A stretch of 64,000 bases of DNA from Nocardia sp. NRRL S-836 (lineage in GTDB: Bacteria; Actinomycetota; Actinomycetes; Mycobacteriales; Pseudonocardiaceae). The position numbers and the translations under genes are program-made. The notes below the pieces were generated by a model that saw only the letters and a program-made list of their open reading frames with translations, made no database searches and was not told the DNA's origin. The DNA lies in assembly GCF_001279525.1 (NCBI RefSeq), contig NZ_LGDY01000101.1, forward strand, positions 62,001-126,000, in the 5' to 3' direction. Positions 1-7,869 of this stretch are shown piece by piece (positions within the stretch are counted from its first letter, which is position 1; each line of letters opens with the position of its first letter).

Positions 1-1
1 G

Positions 2-244
2 GACGCGCTCGGCTGGGCGTTGCACCTGGCCGGGCGCGACGCCGAGGCTCTCGGCCACGCCGACCGCGCCGCCGCCACCGGCTGGCGCAACGCGACGTTC
101 GCCTACCACCGCGGCATGATCCTGCGTGGCCTTGGGCGGGCCGCGGACGCGGCCGATGCGCTCGACTCGGCGCTGCGGACCAACCCCTACTTCTCCCCGG
201 TGGACGCACCGGCTGCCCGGGCCGCGCTGGGCGGCCTGCGGTGA
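2..244 (+). CDS. Tetratricopeptide-repeat protein, C-terminal end (5' truncated by window)
   Basis: Only the last ~80 codons are present; the reading frame is open to the first base, so the start lies outside the window. The residues form helical pairs of TPR type: an HLAGRDAEALGHADRAAATG helix pair, then a segment with an alternating small/large pattern, FAYHRGMILRGLGRAADAADAL. The TGA stop overlaps the GTG start of the NicO transporter gene in a GTGA junction, so the two are probably translated together. TPR proteins are protein-protein adaptors; no enzymatic role can be read from this fragment. Confidence 0.7.
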   Translation, partial: DALGWALHLAGRDAEALGHADRAAATGWRNATFAYHRGMILRGLGRAADAADALDSALRTNPYFSPVDAPAARAALGGLR

Positions 245-1611
245 GGGCGTTCAGCGTCCTGGTCCTCGCGGCGCTGGCCATGCTGGCGGTCCCGGCGAGC
301 GCCGGTGCTCATCCGCTGGGCAATTTCACGATCAACCATCACCACGCCATCACCGTCCACCCGGATCGGGTCGACCTCGTCTCGGTCATCGACCTCGCCG
401 AGGTCCCGACCCTGCAGGAGCAGTCCGCTCGCCAGAACGACTACGCCGGCCGTGAATGCGACACCGTGCGCCGCGGCCTCTCAGTGACCACGGACGGCAC
501 AAGCATGGTCGCGACACTGCGTTCAGCCTTGGTCGAGTTTCCGTCCGGCGAAGCCGGACTGGCCACCACCCGCCTCACCTGCCGGCTCACCGCCCCCACG
601 GACCTCCGCTCCGCCGCCACCATCGAAGTGCGCGACACCTACCGGCCGGGCCGCGTCGGCTGGCACGAGATGATCGCCGTCGGCGACGGCATCACGCTGC
701 TCGACCCGCCTGTACCGGCGACCAGCGCCAGCAACGAGCTGCGCGCCTATCCCGACGACCTGCTGTCCGACCCCCTCGACATCCGCGCGGTAAGCCTGAG
801 AGTCGAGCCCGGCGCCTCCGCGGTCCCGGACACCGCTGTGGCCAGGGGCGGCAGCACGGTGATCGGGTCGGCCACCCGCGCCTTCACCGCACTGGCCGGC
901 CGGCAGGACTTCACCCCTCTGGTCGGCGTGCTCGCGGTGTTGCTGTCGCTGCTGCTCGGCGCCTCCCACGCCGCGCTGCCCGGACACGGCAAGACGGTCA
1001 TCGCCGCCTACCTCGCCGGCCGCGAGGGCACTGCTCGTGACGCTGTCACCGTCGGTGCGACCGTCACCCTCACCCACACCGTCGGCGTGCTGGTGATAGG
1101 CCTGGTGATCAGTGCGTCGAGTGCGCTGGCCGGGGAGTCCCTGCTGCGGGTGCTCGGCGTCGGCAGCGGCGTGCTCGTCACCGCCGTCGGGGCGTTCCTG
1201 CTGCGCTCGGCGCTACGCCGACAGCCCGTCGCAGTAGGCCACGGACATGGCCACGGACATGGCCACGGACATGGCCACGGGCACGGGCACGGACATGGGC
1301 ACCGCGTGGGTCGTGGCGGCCTGATCGGCATGGGCGTAGCCGGTGGCCTGGTGCCCAGCCCTTCGGCACTGGTCGTGTTGCTCGGCGCGATCGCGCTGGG
1401 CCGCACCTGGTTCGGTGTCCTGCTCGTACTCGGCTACGGCTTGGGCATGGCCGCCACTCTCACCGCCGTCGGTCTGCTCCTCGTCCGCCTACGCGACCGG
1501 CTGGCCGCCGTCGAGCGGCTCCGAGACCGCTTCACCGCCCTGCCCGTGATCACCGCCGGGCTCGTCCTCGTCGTCGGCCTCGGACTGACCGTCCGTGCCC
1601 TGCTTGAATAG
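241..1611 (+). CDS. NicO-family nickel/cobalt exporter-type membrane protein with His-rich loop
   Basis: 456 aa. A signal-like N-terminus (about residues 1-23) precedes HPLGNFTIN and a ~200-residue extracytoplasmic domain. The membrane half starts near residue 225 and carries the NicO signature HAALPGHGKT near residue 243. A cytoplasmic-type loop at about residues 331-355 is almost pure His-Gly (HGHGHG...), encoded by 12-bp direct repeats (GGCCACGGACAT) at 1240-1305. Further helices follow, with VPSPSALVVLLGAI. The NicO/RcnA family moves Ni(II) or Co(II); the His-rich loop is the expected metal buffer. The direction of transport cannot be decided here, although the RcnA-like architecture with a His loop favours export. 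It overlaps the TPR gene by 4 nt and is followed by a lipoprotein gene 8 nt downstream. Confidence 0.85.
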   Translation: MRAFSVLVLAALAMLAVPASAGAHPLGNFTINHHHAITVHPDRVDLVSVIDLAEVPTLQEQSARQNDYAGRECDTVRRGLSVTTDGTSMVATLRSALVEFPSGEAGLATTRLTCRLTAPTDLRSAATIEVRDTYRPGRVGWHEMIAVGDGITLLDPPVPATSASNELRAYPDDLLSDPLDIRAVSLRVEPGASAVPDTAVARGGSTVIGSATRAFTALAGRQDFTPLVGVLAVLLSLLLGASHAALPGHGKTVIAAYLAGREGTARDAVTVGATVTLTHTVGVLVIGLVISASSALAGESLLRVLGVGSGVLVTAVGAFLLRSALRRQPVAVGHGHGHGHGHGHGHGHGHGHGHRVGRGGLIGMGVAGGLVPSPSALVVLLGAIALGRTWFGVLLVLGYGLGMAATLTAVGLLLVRLRDRLAAVERLRDRFTALPVITAGLVLVVGLGLTVRALLE

Positions 1612-1619
1612 GAGTAGCG

Positions 1620-1943
1620 ATGCGCATCCCGATCCTGCTGCTGTGCACCGCCACCGCGTTGATCGCCTGCACCGGCACGCCCGATCCCGGACCGGTCTTC
1701 GACAACGAGAGCGGCTCGGAACTCACCTGTCTGCGCCACCAGCCACAACCGCCGGGCCCTCGCTACACCGACGAAAGGTTGCGCAACACCGGTGAGAATT
1801 TGTCGTTGCTGCGCTACTACACCGCCCACGGACGCAAACCTTTCTGTGACACCCAGGCACCTACTGACAGCGACAAGCAGTGGGCTCAGCTCTACGTGAC
1901 GCTCGGCGCCGACCGCGCCAACGTCACGGCACTGCTCGGTTGA
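1620..1943 (+). CDS. Small putative lipoprotein of unknown function
   Basis: 107 aa. The N-terminus MRIPILLLCTATALIAC is a type II signal peptide with lipobox LIAC (lipidated Cys 17). The mature part is short, hydrophilic and holds two further Cys residues (LTCLRH, FCDTQ) that could form a disulfide outside the membrane. It starts 8 nt after the NicO stop, with GGAG at 1612-1615 as ribosome site, so it is probably in the same operon. A role in metal handling would be a guess. I do not recognise the family. Confidence 0.6.
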   Translation: MRIPILLLCTATALIACTGTPDPGPVFDNESGSELTCLRHQPQPPGPRYTDERLRNTGENLSLLRYYTAHGRKPFCDTQAPTDSDKQWAQLYVTLGADRANVTALLG

Positions 1944-2210
1944 GGACCACGGCGGCCGAAGAGCCGGTTCTCAGCGGTGTGGCCGCCAATTCCCGCGTTG
2001 GGGTGCGTGCTTTCAGTTCACTCGGAAGTGCGGTCAATCCGGTAGTTGCGGGCGGTAGGTGGTATCTGGTTCTCACCGCGGCTTCCAACTGTTCTCCGAT
2101 GCGCGATGTGGGACACCTCTCGGTGTCTGCGCTGGTGTGACGCGCGCCTCACCCATCCGAGTGGGTGTCGGCTCCGAATGGAGGTCGGTCAGGTGACGAA
2201 CAGGAGCGCG
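1944..2210 (+). promoter_or_regulatory. sigK upstream region with SigK-type autoregulatory promoter (2153-2179)
   Basis: CCATCC (2153-2158), a 16-bp spacer and CGAAT (2175-2179) form an ECF-type -35/-10 pair identical to the one before the fasciclin gene at 5878-5904. It resembles the promoter I recall for mycobacterial SigK (CCATCC / CGAAT). Transcription would start near 2185-2187, which rules out the in-frame ATG at 2178 as start and favours ATG 2211 (AGGAG at 2202-2206) or GTG 2193. The rest of the interval holds no convincing gene. Confidence 0.75.
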
Positions 2211-2816
2211 ATGCGCGAACGAGATCAGGCGCGGTCGACCATCCCGCGTGGTTCCGAGGACGCTGAGGGACCTGCGGGTGCGGAGGAGCTGTTGCTGCGC
2301 GTGGCGCGGGGTGACGAGGCCGCGTTCGGGCAGTTGTACGACCTGGTGTCGGGCATGGTGTTCGGACTGGTGCGTCGCGTGCTGCGGGACCAGGCGCAGT
2401 CGGAAGAGGTGTTCCAGGAGGTCATGCTCGAGGTGTGGCGGACCGCGAGCCGGTTCGATCCCGACCGTGGCAAGGCTACGACCTGGATCTTGACCATGAC
2501 GCATCGGCGTGCCGTCGACCGCGTGCGGTCCGCGCAGGCGGCGGCCAACCGTGACGAGCGGGTTGCGGCGATGGGCGTGACGACTCCGTTCGACGAGGTC
2601 GTCGAGCAGGTCACCGAACGCTTGGAACAGCGCAAGGTCCGGCGGTGTCTGAAGTTCCTGACCGATCTGCAGCGCGAGTCCGTGCTGCTGGCGTACTACC
2701 AGGGTTACAGCTATCCGGAGGTGGCGAGCCTGCTCGGCGTTCCGCTGGGCACGGTGAAGACCCGGATGCGTGATGGTCTGATCAGGCTTCGAGACTGCTT
2801 GGGGGTGACGGCATGA
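2211..2816 (+). CDS. sigK: ECF RNA polymerase sigma factor, SigK type
   Basis: About 201 aa from ATG 2211, close to mycobacterial SigK (187 aa). Region 2 spans about residues 35-105 (AAFGQLYDLVSGMVFGLVRR ... DPDRGKATTWILTMTHRRAV) and directs -10 binding. Region 4, about 150-198, holds the HTH (YPEVASLLGVPLGTVKTRMR) for -35 recognition. LTMTHRRAVDRVR closely resembles Mtb SigK as I remember it. The ATG was chosen because the promoter at 2153-2179 overlaps upstream starts; GTG 2193 is the alternative. It overlaps the anti-sigma gene rskA by 4 nt (ATGA), the classic sigma/anti-sigma operon. It is probably autoregulated and controls the genes to about 7.9 kb. Confidence 0.9.
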   Translation: MRERDQARSTIPRGSEDAEGPAGAEELLLRVARGDEAAFGQLYDLVSGMVFGLVRRVLRDQAQSEEVFQEVMLEVWRTASRFDPDRGKATTWILTMTHRRAVDRVRSAQAAANRDERVAAMGVTTPFDEVVEQVTERLEQRKVRRCLKFLTDLQRESVLLAYYQGYSYPEVASLLGVPLGTVKTRMRDGLIRLRDCLGVTA

Positions 2817-3544
2817 GCACACCGTCGGACGTGCACACGTTGACGGGCGTCTATGCGATGAACGCCTTGCCTGAAAAGGAACGCGCGGAGTTTGAGAGAC
2901 ACTTGCCGCACTGTCCGTCGTGCGCCCAGGAAGTCGCCGAACTGCAGGCCACCGCCTCCGCCCTCGGCGTGGCGGTCGAGGCCGCCCCGCCCGCTCACCT
3001 GCGGGCGCAGGTGCTGGCAGGGATGACGGCCACGCGTCAGCTGCCCCCGCAACCGGCTGCCCCTGCCGCGCCGGTGCTCGCGCTTCCCACTCGGAACCGG
3101 GTCCGCACGAGCGTGCTCGCGGCTGCCGCCAGTGTGCTCATCGCGGTCGTCGTCGGTGTCCAGGGCGTGCAGGACCGTCGCGAGCTCGGCGCGCTGCGGC
3201 AGTCGGCTGCCGGCTACAGCCAGGTGTCGGAGCTGCTGAGCGCTCCCGACGCGAAGCTCCTGAACGACGCGGGATCCACGGGCGGCAGCGCAACCGTGGT
3301 GATGTCGCCGAGCCGCAGCAAAGCGGTGTTCCTCGCCAACGGGTTGCCGTCCTTGCCCTCGGACCGCGCGTACCAGCTGTGGGTGGTCGGACCTGGCGGG
3401 CCGCGCTCGGCCGGGTTGCTGCGGGACGAACCCGTGGTCGCGGATCACCTGGCCGACGCGCTGGCGTTCGCCCTGACCGTCGAGCCGAGCGGTGGCTCGC
3501 CTGCCCCGACGACGACGCCGGTCCTCGCGATTTCGGTGGCGTGA
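2813..3544 (+). CDS. rskA: Membrane anti-sigma-K factor
   Basis: 243 aa. The cytoplasmic N-terminus carries a zinc anti-sigma (ZAS) motif H30-x3-C34-x2-C37 (HLPHCPSC) that would bind SigK. One transmembrane helix lies at about 103-121 (SVLAAAASVLIAVVVGV). The extracytoplasmic RskA domain follows, with FLANGLPSLPSDRAYQLWVV and a C-terminal FALTVEPSGGSPAPTTTPV. Known RskA proteins hold SigK at the membrane until the anti-sigma factor is proteolysed. It is translationally coupled to sigK by a 4-nt overlap. A paralogue without its own sigma gene lies at 7104-7835. Confidence 0.9.
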   Translation: MSTPSDVHTLTGVYAMNALPEKERAEFERHLPHCPSCAQEVAELQATASALGVAVEAAPPAHLRAQVLAGMTATRQLPPQPAAPAAPVLALPTRNRVRTSVLAAAASVLIAVVVGVQGVQDRRELGALRQSAAGYSQVSELLSAPDAKLLNDAGSTGGSATVVMSPSRSKAVFLANGLPSLPSDRAYQLWVVGPGGPRSAGLLRDEPVVADHLADALAFALTVEPSGGSPAPTTTPVLAISVA

Positions 3545-3557
3545 CCCGGACACGACA

Positions 3558-3589
3558 CGACCCCGACGGCCTGGTGGCTGTCGGGGTCG
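3558..3589. terminator. Bidirectional hairpin between rskA and trx
   Basis: Perfect 10-bp arms CGACCCCGAC (3558-3567) and GTCGGGGTCG (3580-3589) with a 12-nt loop, placed between the converging stops of rskA (+) and the thioredoxin gene (-). No long T-run, as is usual in actinomycetes. Confidence 0.6.
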
Positions 3590-3607
3590 CATCGTCTCTG
3601 CTGGTGT

Positions 3608-3946
3608 TCAGAGCCAGGAGGACAGCGCCTTGAGGATGTCGGCGCGCTTGCGTGGTGCGGTGAGGGTCGCGACCGGCTGGCCGCCGGAGAACAACATCAG
3701 TGTGGGGATGCTGAGGACCTGGTAGCGGACGGCGATGTCGGGGTGGGCGTCGATGTCCACCTTCACCACGGAGATCCTGTCTTGGTGTTCTTCGGCGATT
3801 CCGGTGACGACCGGGTTCAGCTGCTTGCACGGTCCGCACCAGGGGGCCCAGAAGTCGACCAGGACGGGCTTGTCCGCGGCCAGGACGGTGGTGTCGAAGG
3901 AGTCCGTGGTGACGTCGGCGAGTTGCATGGTGGTGTTCCTGATCAT
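3608..3946 (-). CDS. trxA: Thioredoxin
   Basis: 112 aa, the normal length of a single-domain thioredoxin. It has the active site [11 protein letters not shown] (about residues 32-42), the conserved cis-Pro loop [12 protein letters not shown] and the acidic Asp in VLVDFWAPW. No signal peptide, so it is probably cytoplasmic. It can reduce protein disulfides and supply electrons to the CcdA-type domain of DipZ, whose gene it overlaps by 4 nt (3943-3946). Co-transcription with dipZ from the SigK-type promoter at 5713-5739 is likely. Any of several trx paralogues in the genome may be the housekeeping one. Confidence 0.9.
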   Translation of the reverse strand: MIRNTTMQLADVTTDSFDTTVLAADKPVLVDFWAPWCGPCKQLNPVVTGIAEEHQDRISVVKVDIDAHPDIAVRYQVLSIPTLMLFSGGQPVATLTAPRKRADILKALSSWL

Positions 3947-5670
3947 CCGAAGGTGAAGGAGAAGGCCTGGACCCCGGGGCCGACGGTCGCGGTGAGCGAG
4001 CCGCCCTGGATCGTGGGTGTGGCGGAGAGCTGGTAGGAGTCGGGGGTGCCGTCGACCTCGATGGTCTTGGTCTTGCCGTTGTCCTGGACGGTGACGGTGC
4101 CCTTGCCGGACAGGACCATCCGGACTTCCTTGGCGCGGTAGTTGAGCTTGATCTGCGCGGGCGAGTCGCTGGGAGTGATCGACTGCGTGTCGAGCTTCCA
4201 GGAGCCCGCGAGTGCGAAGCTGTCCGTGCCCTGGTTTTCGGGGAACTGGAACGACTTCTCGCCGCTGGTGTAGGCCTCGGTGCCGGCGAAGTTCACGCGC
4301 TTGGTCGAGCCGAGGTAGGTCTCGCGGGTGATGTCGCCGACGACCGGGGTGTCGTCGGCCAGCTCCGTGGCGGCCGGCAGCCGGACACCGGGCTTGGCAT
4401 CGTCCAGGAGCTGCCGGATGAGCTTCTCGGTGACCTTGTAGTCGCCTTCGCCGAACTTGATGTGCCGTACGGTGCCCTGGGCGTCGATGAGGTAGTGGGC
4501 GGGCCAGTAGCGGTTGCGGTAGTTGGTCCAGGTACCGAGGTTGTTGTCCAGCGCGACCGGGTAGGTGATGCCGAAGTTCCTCGCGGCGGCCGCGACGTTG
4601 TCAGGCTCTTTTTCGAAGGCGTACTCGGGTGAATGGACGCCGATGACCTGGAGTCCGGCATCGCGGTAAGCCTTGTCCCACGCGGTGACGTGCGGGACGG
4701 AGCGCTGGCAGTTGATGCAGGAGTAGGCCCAGAAGTCGAGCATGACGACCTTGCCGCGCAACGTCTTCAGGTCCAGGGGCTGGGAGTTCAGCCACTGCTG
4801 GACACCGGTGATGTCCGGTGCGGTGCCACAGCTCTCCAGCTCGGGCGCGCCGTCGGAGCACTTGTCGAGGTCCTTGTTCTGGTCGTTGACCAGGCCTCCG
4901 AGGTTGAGGGCCTTGCGGACCTGCTCGGAGTTGTTCACCTTGTCCTGCAACGAACTGGTGTAGTCCGGAATCGCACGTTGCAGCAACTGCGGCAGGTTGA
5001 AGACCAGACCGGCCGCGAGGGCGATCATCACGACGCCCGCCGTGATGCGGATGCCGCGCTGACGCTTGCGGAAGGCCTGCACGCGCTCGGCGACCCGGCG
5101 TCCTGCCAGCGCGAAGACCAGCAGCGGGATGGCCGCGCCGACGGCGAAGGTGAGGGTCAGCACGACGGTCTCGGTGCCGATCCGGCCGGTGGAGCCGGCG
5201 ACGGTGATGGCGGCCAGCACCGGTCCTGCACAGGGCACGTACACAGCGCCCAGGGCCAGGCCGAGCGTGAAGCCACCGCGGCTCGCGTCCGGATTGCGCT
5301 GCGGGATCCAGGTGAACGGCTTCTCCAGCAGTTGCTCGAAGCGCGGCACGATCAAGCCGATGCCGATCAGCAGCAGCACGCCGATTCCGGCCCAGCGCAG
5401 AACGTCCTGCGGCAGGTTCAGCACGGTCAGCAGCAGCGACCCGAACAGCGTCACGAGACTGAAGCTGACGACGAGTCCGGCGATGACGAGGTAGGGCCGG
5501 GCGCGCGAGGCCGCCTTGGTCGCCACGGCCACCGCGCCTACCCCAGGCGTCGCCGTGCGGACGCTCTGCGTGCCGCCGGAGAAGAAGATGACGGGAAGGA
5601 CGGGCAGGATGCACGGGGAGATACCGGTGACCAGGCCGCCGATCAGACCGATCAGTGCGAGGGTCAACAT
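3943..5670 (-). CDS. dipZ: DipZ: CcdA-type transmembrane electron carrier fused to extracytoplasmic thioredoxin-like domain
   Basis: 575 aa. The N-terminal half (about 1-230) is CcdA/DsbD-like, with Cys in [12 protein letters not shown] (Cys 20) and [10 protein letters not shown], and several helices. A linker leads to a TlpA/thioredoxin-like domain (about 290-420) with active site YSCINCQRS and [15 protein letters not shown]-terminal beta-rich domain (about 430-575) matches the galactose-binding-like end of DipZ. The protein would carry electrons from cytoplasmic thioredoxin to extracytoplasmic disulfides. In M. tuberculosis dipZ sits with mpt70/mpt83 and is SigK-controlled; here it faces the fasciclin gene across a shared promoter region. 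Leader length is about 35 nt, with AGGG before the ATG. Confidence 0.9.
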   Translation of the reverse strand: MLTLALIGLIGGLVTGISPCILPVLPVIFFSGGTQSVRTATPGVGAVAVATKAASRARPYLVIAGLVVSFSLVTLFGSLLLTVLNLPQDVLRWAGIGVLLLIGIGLIVPRFEQLLEKPFTWIPQRNPDASRGGFTLGLALGAVYVPCAGPVLAAITVAGSTGRIGTETVVLTLTFAVGAAIPLLVFALAGRRVAERVQAFRKRQRGIRITAGVVMIALAAGLVFNLPQLLQRAIPDYTSSLQDKVNNSEQVRKALNLGGLVNDQNKDLDKCSDGAPELESCGTAPDITGVQQWLNSQPLDLKTLRGKVVMLDFWAYSCINCQRSVPHVTAWDKAYRDAGLQVIGVHSPEYAFEKEPDNVAAAARNFGITYPVALDNNLGTWTNYRNRYWPAHYLIDAQGTVRHIKFGEGDYKVTEKLIRQLLDDAKPGVRLPAATELADDTPVVGDITRETYLGSTKRVNFAGTEAYTSGEKSFQFPENQGTDSFALAGSWKLDTQSITPSDSPAQIKLNYRAKEVRMVLSGKGTVTVQDNGKTKTIEVDGTPDSYQLSATPTIQGGSLTATVGPGVQAFSFTFG

Positions 5671-5949
5671 GAGAAGCCCTACTCGGGTTGGCGGAAGTGC
5701 GTGATGCCTGTGGTTCGCGGCTGATCACATCTCGGATTGGCCGCCAGGCTGAAGTGCTCGGTGTGCGGTCGAGTCGCCGGCAGTTGAGCGTCGGCCGTGG
5801 ACTGAAGGTTGCGGGCGTGTCATTCACGCTGGTCAGCTGCGATCAGCTGCTGGTTGGTAACAGGTCGGTAACCAGACCCATCCGTTCGTCGAAGGGGACC
5901 GAATCACGAGCAGCAACTGTTCGATCACCCCCCTTGGAGATGTCCAGTC
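5671..5949. promoter_or_regulatory. Divergent SigK-type promoters for dipZ-trx and the fasciclin gene
   Basis: On the + strand, CCATCC (5878-5883)-N16-CGAAT (5900-5904) lies 45 nt before the fasciclin ATG. On the - strand, CAATCC (5739-5734)-N16-CGAAC (5717-5713) lies ~43 nt before the dipZ ATG. Both match the sigK promoter in spacing and nearly in sequence. This is strong internal evidence for joint SigK control. Confidence 0.7.
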
Positions 5950-6606
5950 ATGAACAAGACCGTCCGCAACACCGTCCTGGCCATCGGCGCCGCCTCACTC
6001 GCCCTGTTCGGGTCGGCGTGCGGCTCGGGCGACACGGCCAGCAGCAGCTCCTCCACCGCGCCCACCTCGGCGACCTCGACGGCCCCGTCATCGTCGTCCG
6101 CGATGGCCGACCCGGCGAAGGACCTCGTCGGCCCCGGCTGTGCCGACTACGCCAAGCAGGTGCCCTCCGGCTCCGGTTCTGTCTCGGGCATGGCCGCCGA
6201 CCCGGTCGCCGTCGCCGCGAGCAACAACCCGCTGCTCAAGACCCTGGTCGCCGCGGTGTCGGGCAAGCTCAACCCGAAGGTCAACCTGGTCTCGACGCTC
6301 AACGGCGCGGAGTTCACGGTATTCGCCCCGGTCGACTCGGCGTTCGCGAAGATCGACCCGGCCACCATCGAGAAGCTCAAGACCGACGACGCGCTGCTGA
6401 CGAAGATCCTGACCTACCACGTGGTTCCCGGCCAGATCTCCCCGGACAAGATCGCCGGTGACCAGAAGACCGTGCAGACCGGCACCGTCAAGGTCACCGG
6501 CTCCGGCAACTCGCTGAAGGTCAACGACGCCAACGTGATCTGCGGTGGCGTGCACACCGCCAACGCCACCGTCTACCTCATCGACTCGGTGCTGATGCCC
6601 GCCTGA
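5950..6606 (+). CDS. Fasciclin (FAS1) domain lipoprotein, MPT83/MPT70-like
   Basis: 218 aa. The signal peptide ends in the lipobox GSAC (Cys 24), followed by a Ser/Thr/Ala-rich linker and a FAS1 domain (about 80-216). The domain shows the typical signatures [14 protein letters not shown] (H1), [13 protein letters not shown] and a closing [20 protein letters not shown] (H2). FAS1 proteins act in adhesion at the cell surface. In mycobacteria the homologous MPT83/MPT70 are the main SigK targets. The gene stands divergent to dipZ with a perfect SigK-type promoter 45 nt upstream and ends at a strong terminator. Two Cys residues (GPGCADY, VICGGV) may form a disulfide. Confidence 0.9.
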   Translation: MNKTVRNTVLAIGAASLALFGSACGSGDTASSSSSTAPTSATSTAPSSSSAMADPAKDLVGPGCADYAKQVPSGSGSVSGMAADPVAVAASNNPLLKTLVAAVSGKLNPKVNLVSTLNGAEFTVFAPVDSAFAKIDPATIEKLKTDDALLTKILTYHVVPGQISPDKIAGDQKTVQTGTVKVTGSGNSLKVNDANVICGGVHTANATVYLIDSVLMPA

Positions 6607-6630
6607 CATCTCCAGGGCAGCAGTACCGCG

Positions 6631-6667
6631 ACTCCGGGAACCGCGCTGTGTACGCGGTTCCCGGAGT
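6631..6667. terminator. Bidirectional rho-independent-type terminator
   Basis: Perfect 15-bp arms (6631-6645 and 6653-6667), 7-nt loop, followed by TTTTCT. It separates the converging fasciclin (+) and TrkA-N (-) genes. Confidence 0.85.
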
Positions 6668-6670
6668 TTT

Positions 6671-7060
6671 CTATGCCTGCTCGTCGTCCGCTTGTCGGAT
6701 GTGGACGGACATGGTCCCGTCGGACGCGAACAGCGCGTGGTTCGACGGCTCGCGGATGACGGCCACGATCACGGTGTCGGGGTTCAGCGACCGGACCGCC
6801 CTCGTGATCAGGTAGGCGTTGAGGTCGTCGGGAACCGCGACGATGACACGGTCGGCGAGGTCAACGGCTGCTTCGTCGAGCGCGCATCTGTCTCGTCCGT
6901 CGCCGTGCACCGCGAGGGCGCCGTTGGCAACCGCCTCGGCGACAGACAGGAAGTTGCTGTCCAGCACGGTCAGCTGTGCGTCCGGCTGCGACGATAGAAC
7001 CGAGTTCACCGCGTGGCGTCCGGTATCGCCGTATCCGATGACGAGGAGGTGATCGGTCAT
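6671..7060 (-). CDS. TrkA-N (RCK-type) NAD-binding protein
   Basis: 129 aa from ATG 7060. Single Rossmann domain: VIGYGDTGRHAV supplies the GxGxxG nucleotide motif, LTVLDSN the acidic residue at the end of beta-2, and VHGDGRDRCAL plus ADRVIVAVPDDLNAYLITR the rest of the TrkA-N fold. There is no membrane helix, so it is a stand-alone regulatory subunit or sensor rather than a channel. A longer reading to 7192 exists but would run through the promoter CAATCC (7095-7090)-N16-CGAAT (7073-7069), so the short form is preferred. The -10 element ends 8 nt before the ATG, implying a leaderless or near-leaderless mRNA. Partner ion channel unknown. Confidence 0.8.
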   Translation of the reverse strand: MTDHLLVIGYGDTGRHAVNSVLSSQPDAQLTVLDSNFLSVAEAVANGALAVHGDGRDRCALDEAAVDLADRVIVAVPDDLNAYLITRAVRSLNPDTVIVAVIREPSNHALFASDGTMSVHIRQADDEQA

Positions 7061-7068
7061 GATGAAGG

Positions 7069-7095
7069 ATTCGGCGTGCGGCTCGAGCCGGATTG
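7069..7095 (-). promoter_or_regulatory. SigK-type promoter for the TrkA-N gene
   Basis: On the minus strand CAATCC (7095-7090), 16 bp, CGAAT (7073-7069). The -10 is identical to that of sigK and the fasciclin gene; the -35 differs at one position. Confidence 0.6.
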
Positions 7096-7103
7096 CGTCC
7101 GAT

Positions 7104-7835
7104 TCAGTGAAGTGCGATGGCCAGGACCGGAGAGCCAGTCGGGACTGGTGATCCACCGGCTGGCTCGACGGTGAGGATGGTGTGGAGGACACCCTCGATC
7201 CCTGTCACGAGCAGGGAAGCTGATGCGCCTACCGGACACAGGATTCCCGCCGACCGCGGACCGTCGCCGTCGACCAGCCACAGCTGGTAGACGCGGTCGG
7301 GTGCCAAGGTGTGCAGGCCGTCCACCAGCAAGAGCATGTCGTCGCGGCTGGGGGACATCGCCGCAGTGCCCGCGGGCGATCCCGCGGTGACAAGCCGCAG
7401 ATCCGGCGCCGCCAGCAGATCCCCGACCTGAGAGTGAGCAGGGCCGGCCACGGTGGTGATCGTCGTCGTTGTCGCTGCGCCATGCGCCCCGGCCACCGCC
7501 GCCGCGACCACACACGCCGCCAAGATGAGCGCCGCGGCGCGCCGCAGGCCCTGACGCCGGGAGAAGACCGGCACCACCTCGGAGGCCGGCCGAACTTGCC
7601 GCACCAGACGGACCGCATCGAGCACTTGGGCTCGGAGTGCCATCGGACAGAAGTGGTCGAGGGCATTCCCGAGCCTGGCCGTGGTCTCCCTGAGGCCGGT
7701 CACTTCGTCCGTACAGCCCCGGCAACCGCGCAGATGTGCTTCGAACTCGACCCGCTCGGTGTCGGGCAGCGCGCTGAGCGCGTGGGCACCGGTCAGCAGG
7801 TGCGGGTCGATCGCACGCGTTCCTCCCGGGTTCAC
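7104..7835 (-). CDS. Second RskA-like membrane anti-sigma factor (orphan)
   Basis: 243 aa, GTG start. It is a clear paralogue of the RskA at 2813-3544. Shared features are a ZAS motif H34-x3-C38-x2-C41 (HLRGCRGC), one TM helix (about 133-150, LILAACVVAAAVAGAHGA) and a RskA domain with LLVDGLHTLAPDRVYQLWLV and LTVEPAGGSPVPTGSPVL. No sigma gene is adjacent. It follows a SigK-type promoter, CAATCC (7869-7864)-N16-CGAAG (7847-7843), whose -10 ends only 7 nt before the GTG, again suggesting a leaderless mRNA. It may be a feedback inhibitor of SigK or regulate another sigma factor elsewhere in the genome. Confidence 0.8.
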   Translation of the reverse strand: MNPGGTRAIDPHLLTGAHALSALPDTERVEFEAHLRGCRGCTDEVTGLRETTARLGNALDHFCPMALRAQVLDAVRLVRQVRPASEVVPVFSRRQGLRRAAALILAACVVAAAVAGAHGAATTTTITTVAGPAHSQVGDLLAAPDLRLVTAGSPAGTAAMSPSRDDMLLLVDGLHTLAPDRVYQLWLVDGDGPRSAGILCPVGASASLLVTGIEGVLHTILTVEPAGGSPVPTGSPVLAIALH

Positions 7836-7842
7836 GCTTCTG

Positions 7843-7869
7843 CTTCGGTGCCGATCGGCGGCCGGATTG
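7843..7869 (-). promoter_or_regulatory. SigK-type promoter for the orphan anti-sigma gene
   Basis: Minus-strand CAATCC (7869-7864), 16-bp spacer, CGAAG (7847-7843). It is weaker than the others at the last -10 base, but spacing and position fit. Confidence 0.5.

Noticed and set aside
1240..1305. CRISPR-like short repeats
   Set aside because: The 12-bp units are contiguous, without spacers, and encode a His-Gly loop.
5681..5707. Alternative SigK-like element for dipZ (GCATCA-N16-CGAGT)
   Set aside because: Also spaced by 16, but it matches fewer positions than the site at 5713-5739, which was preferred.
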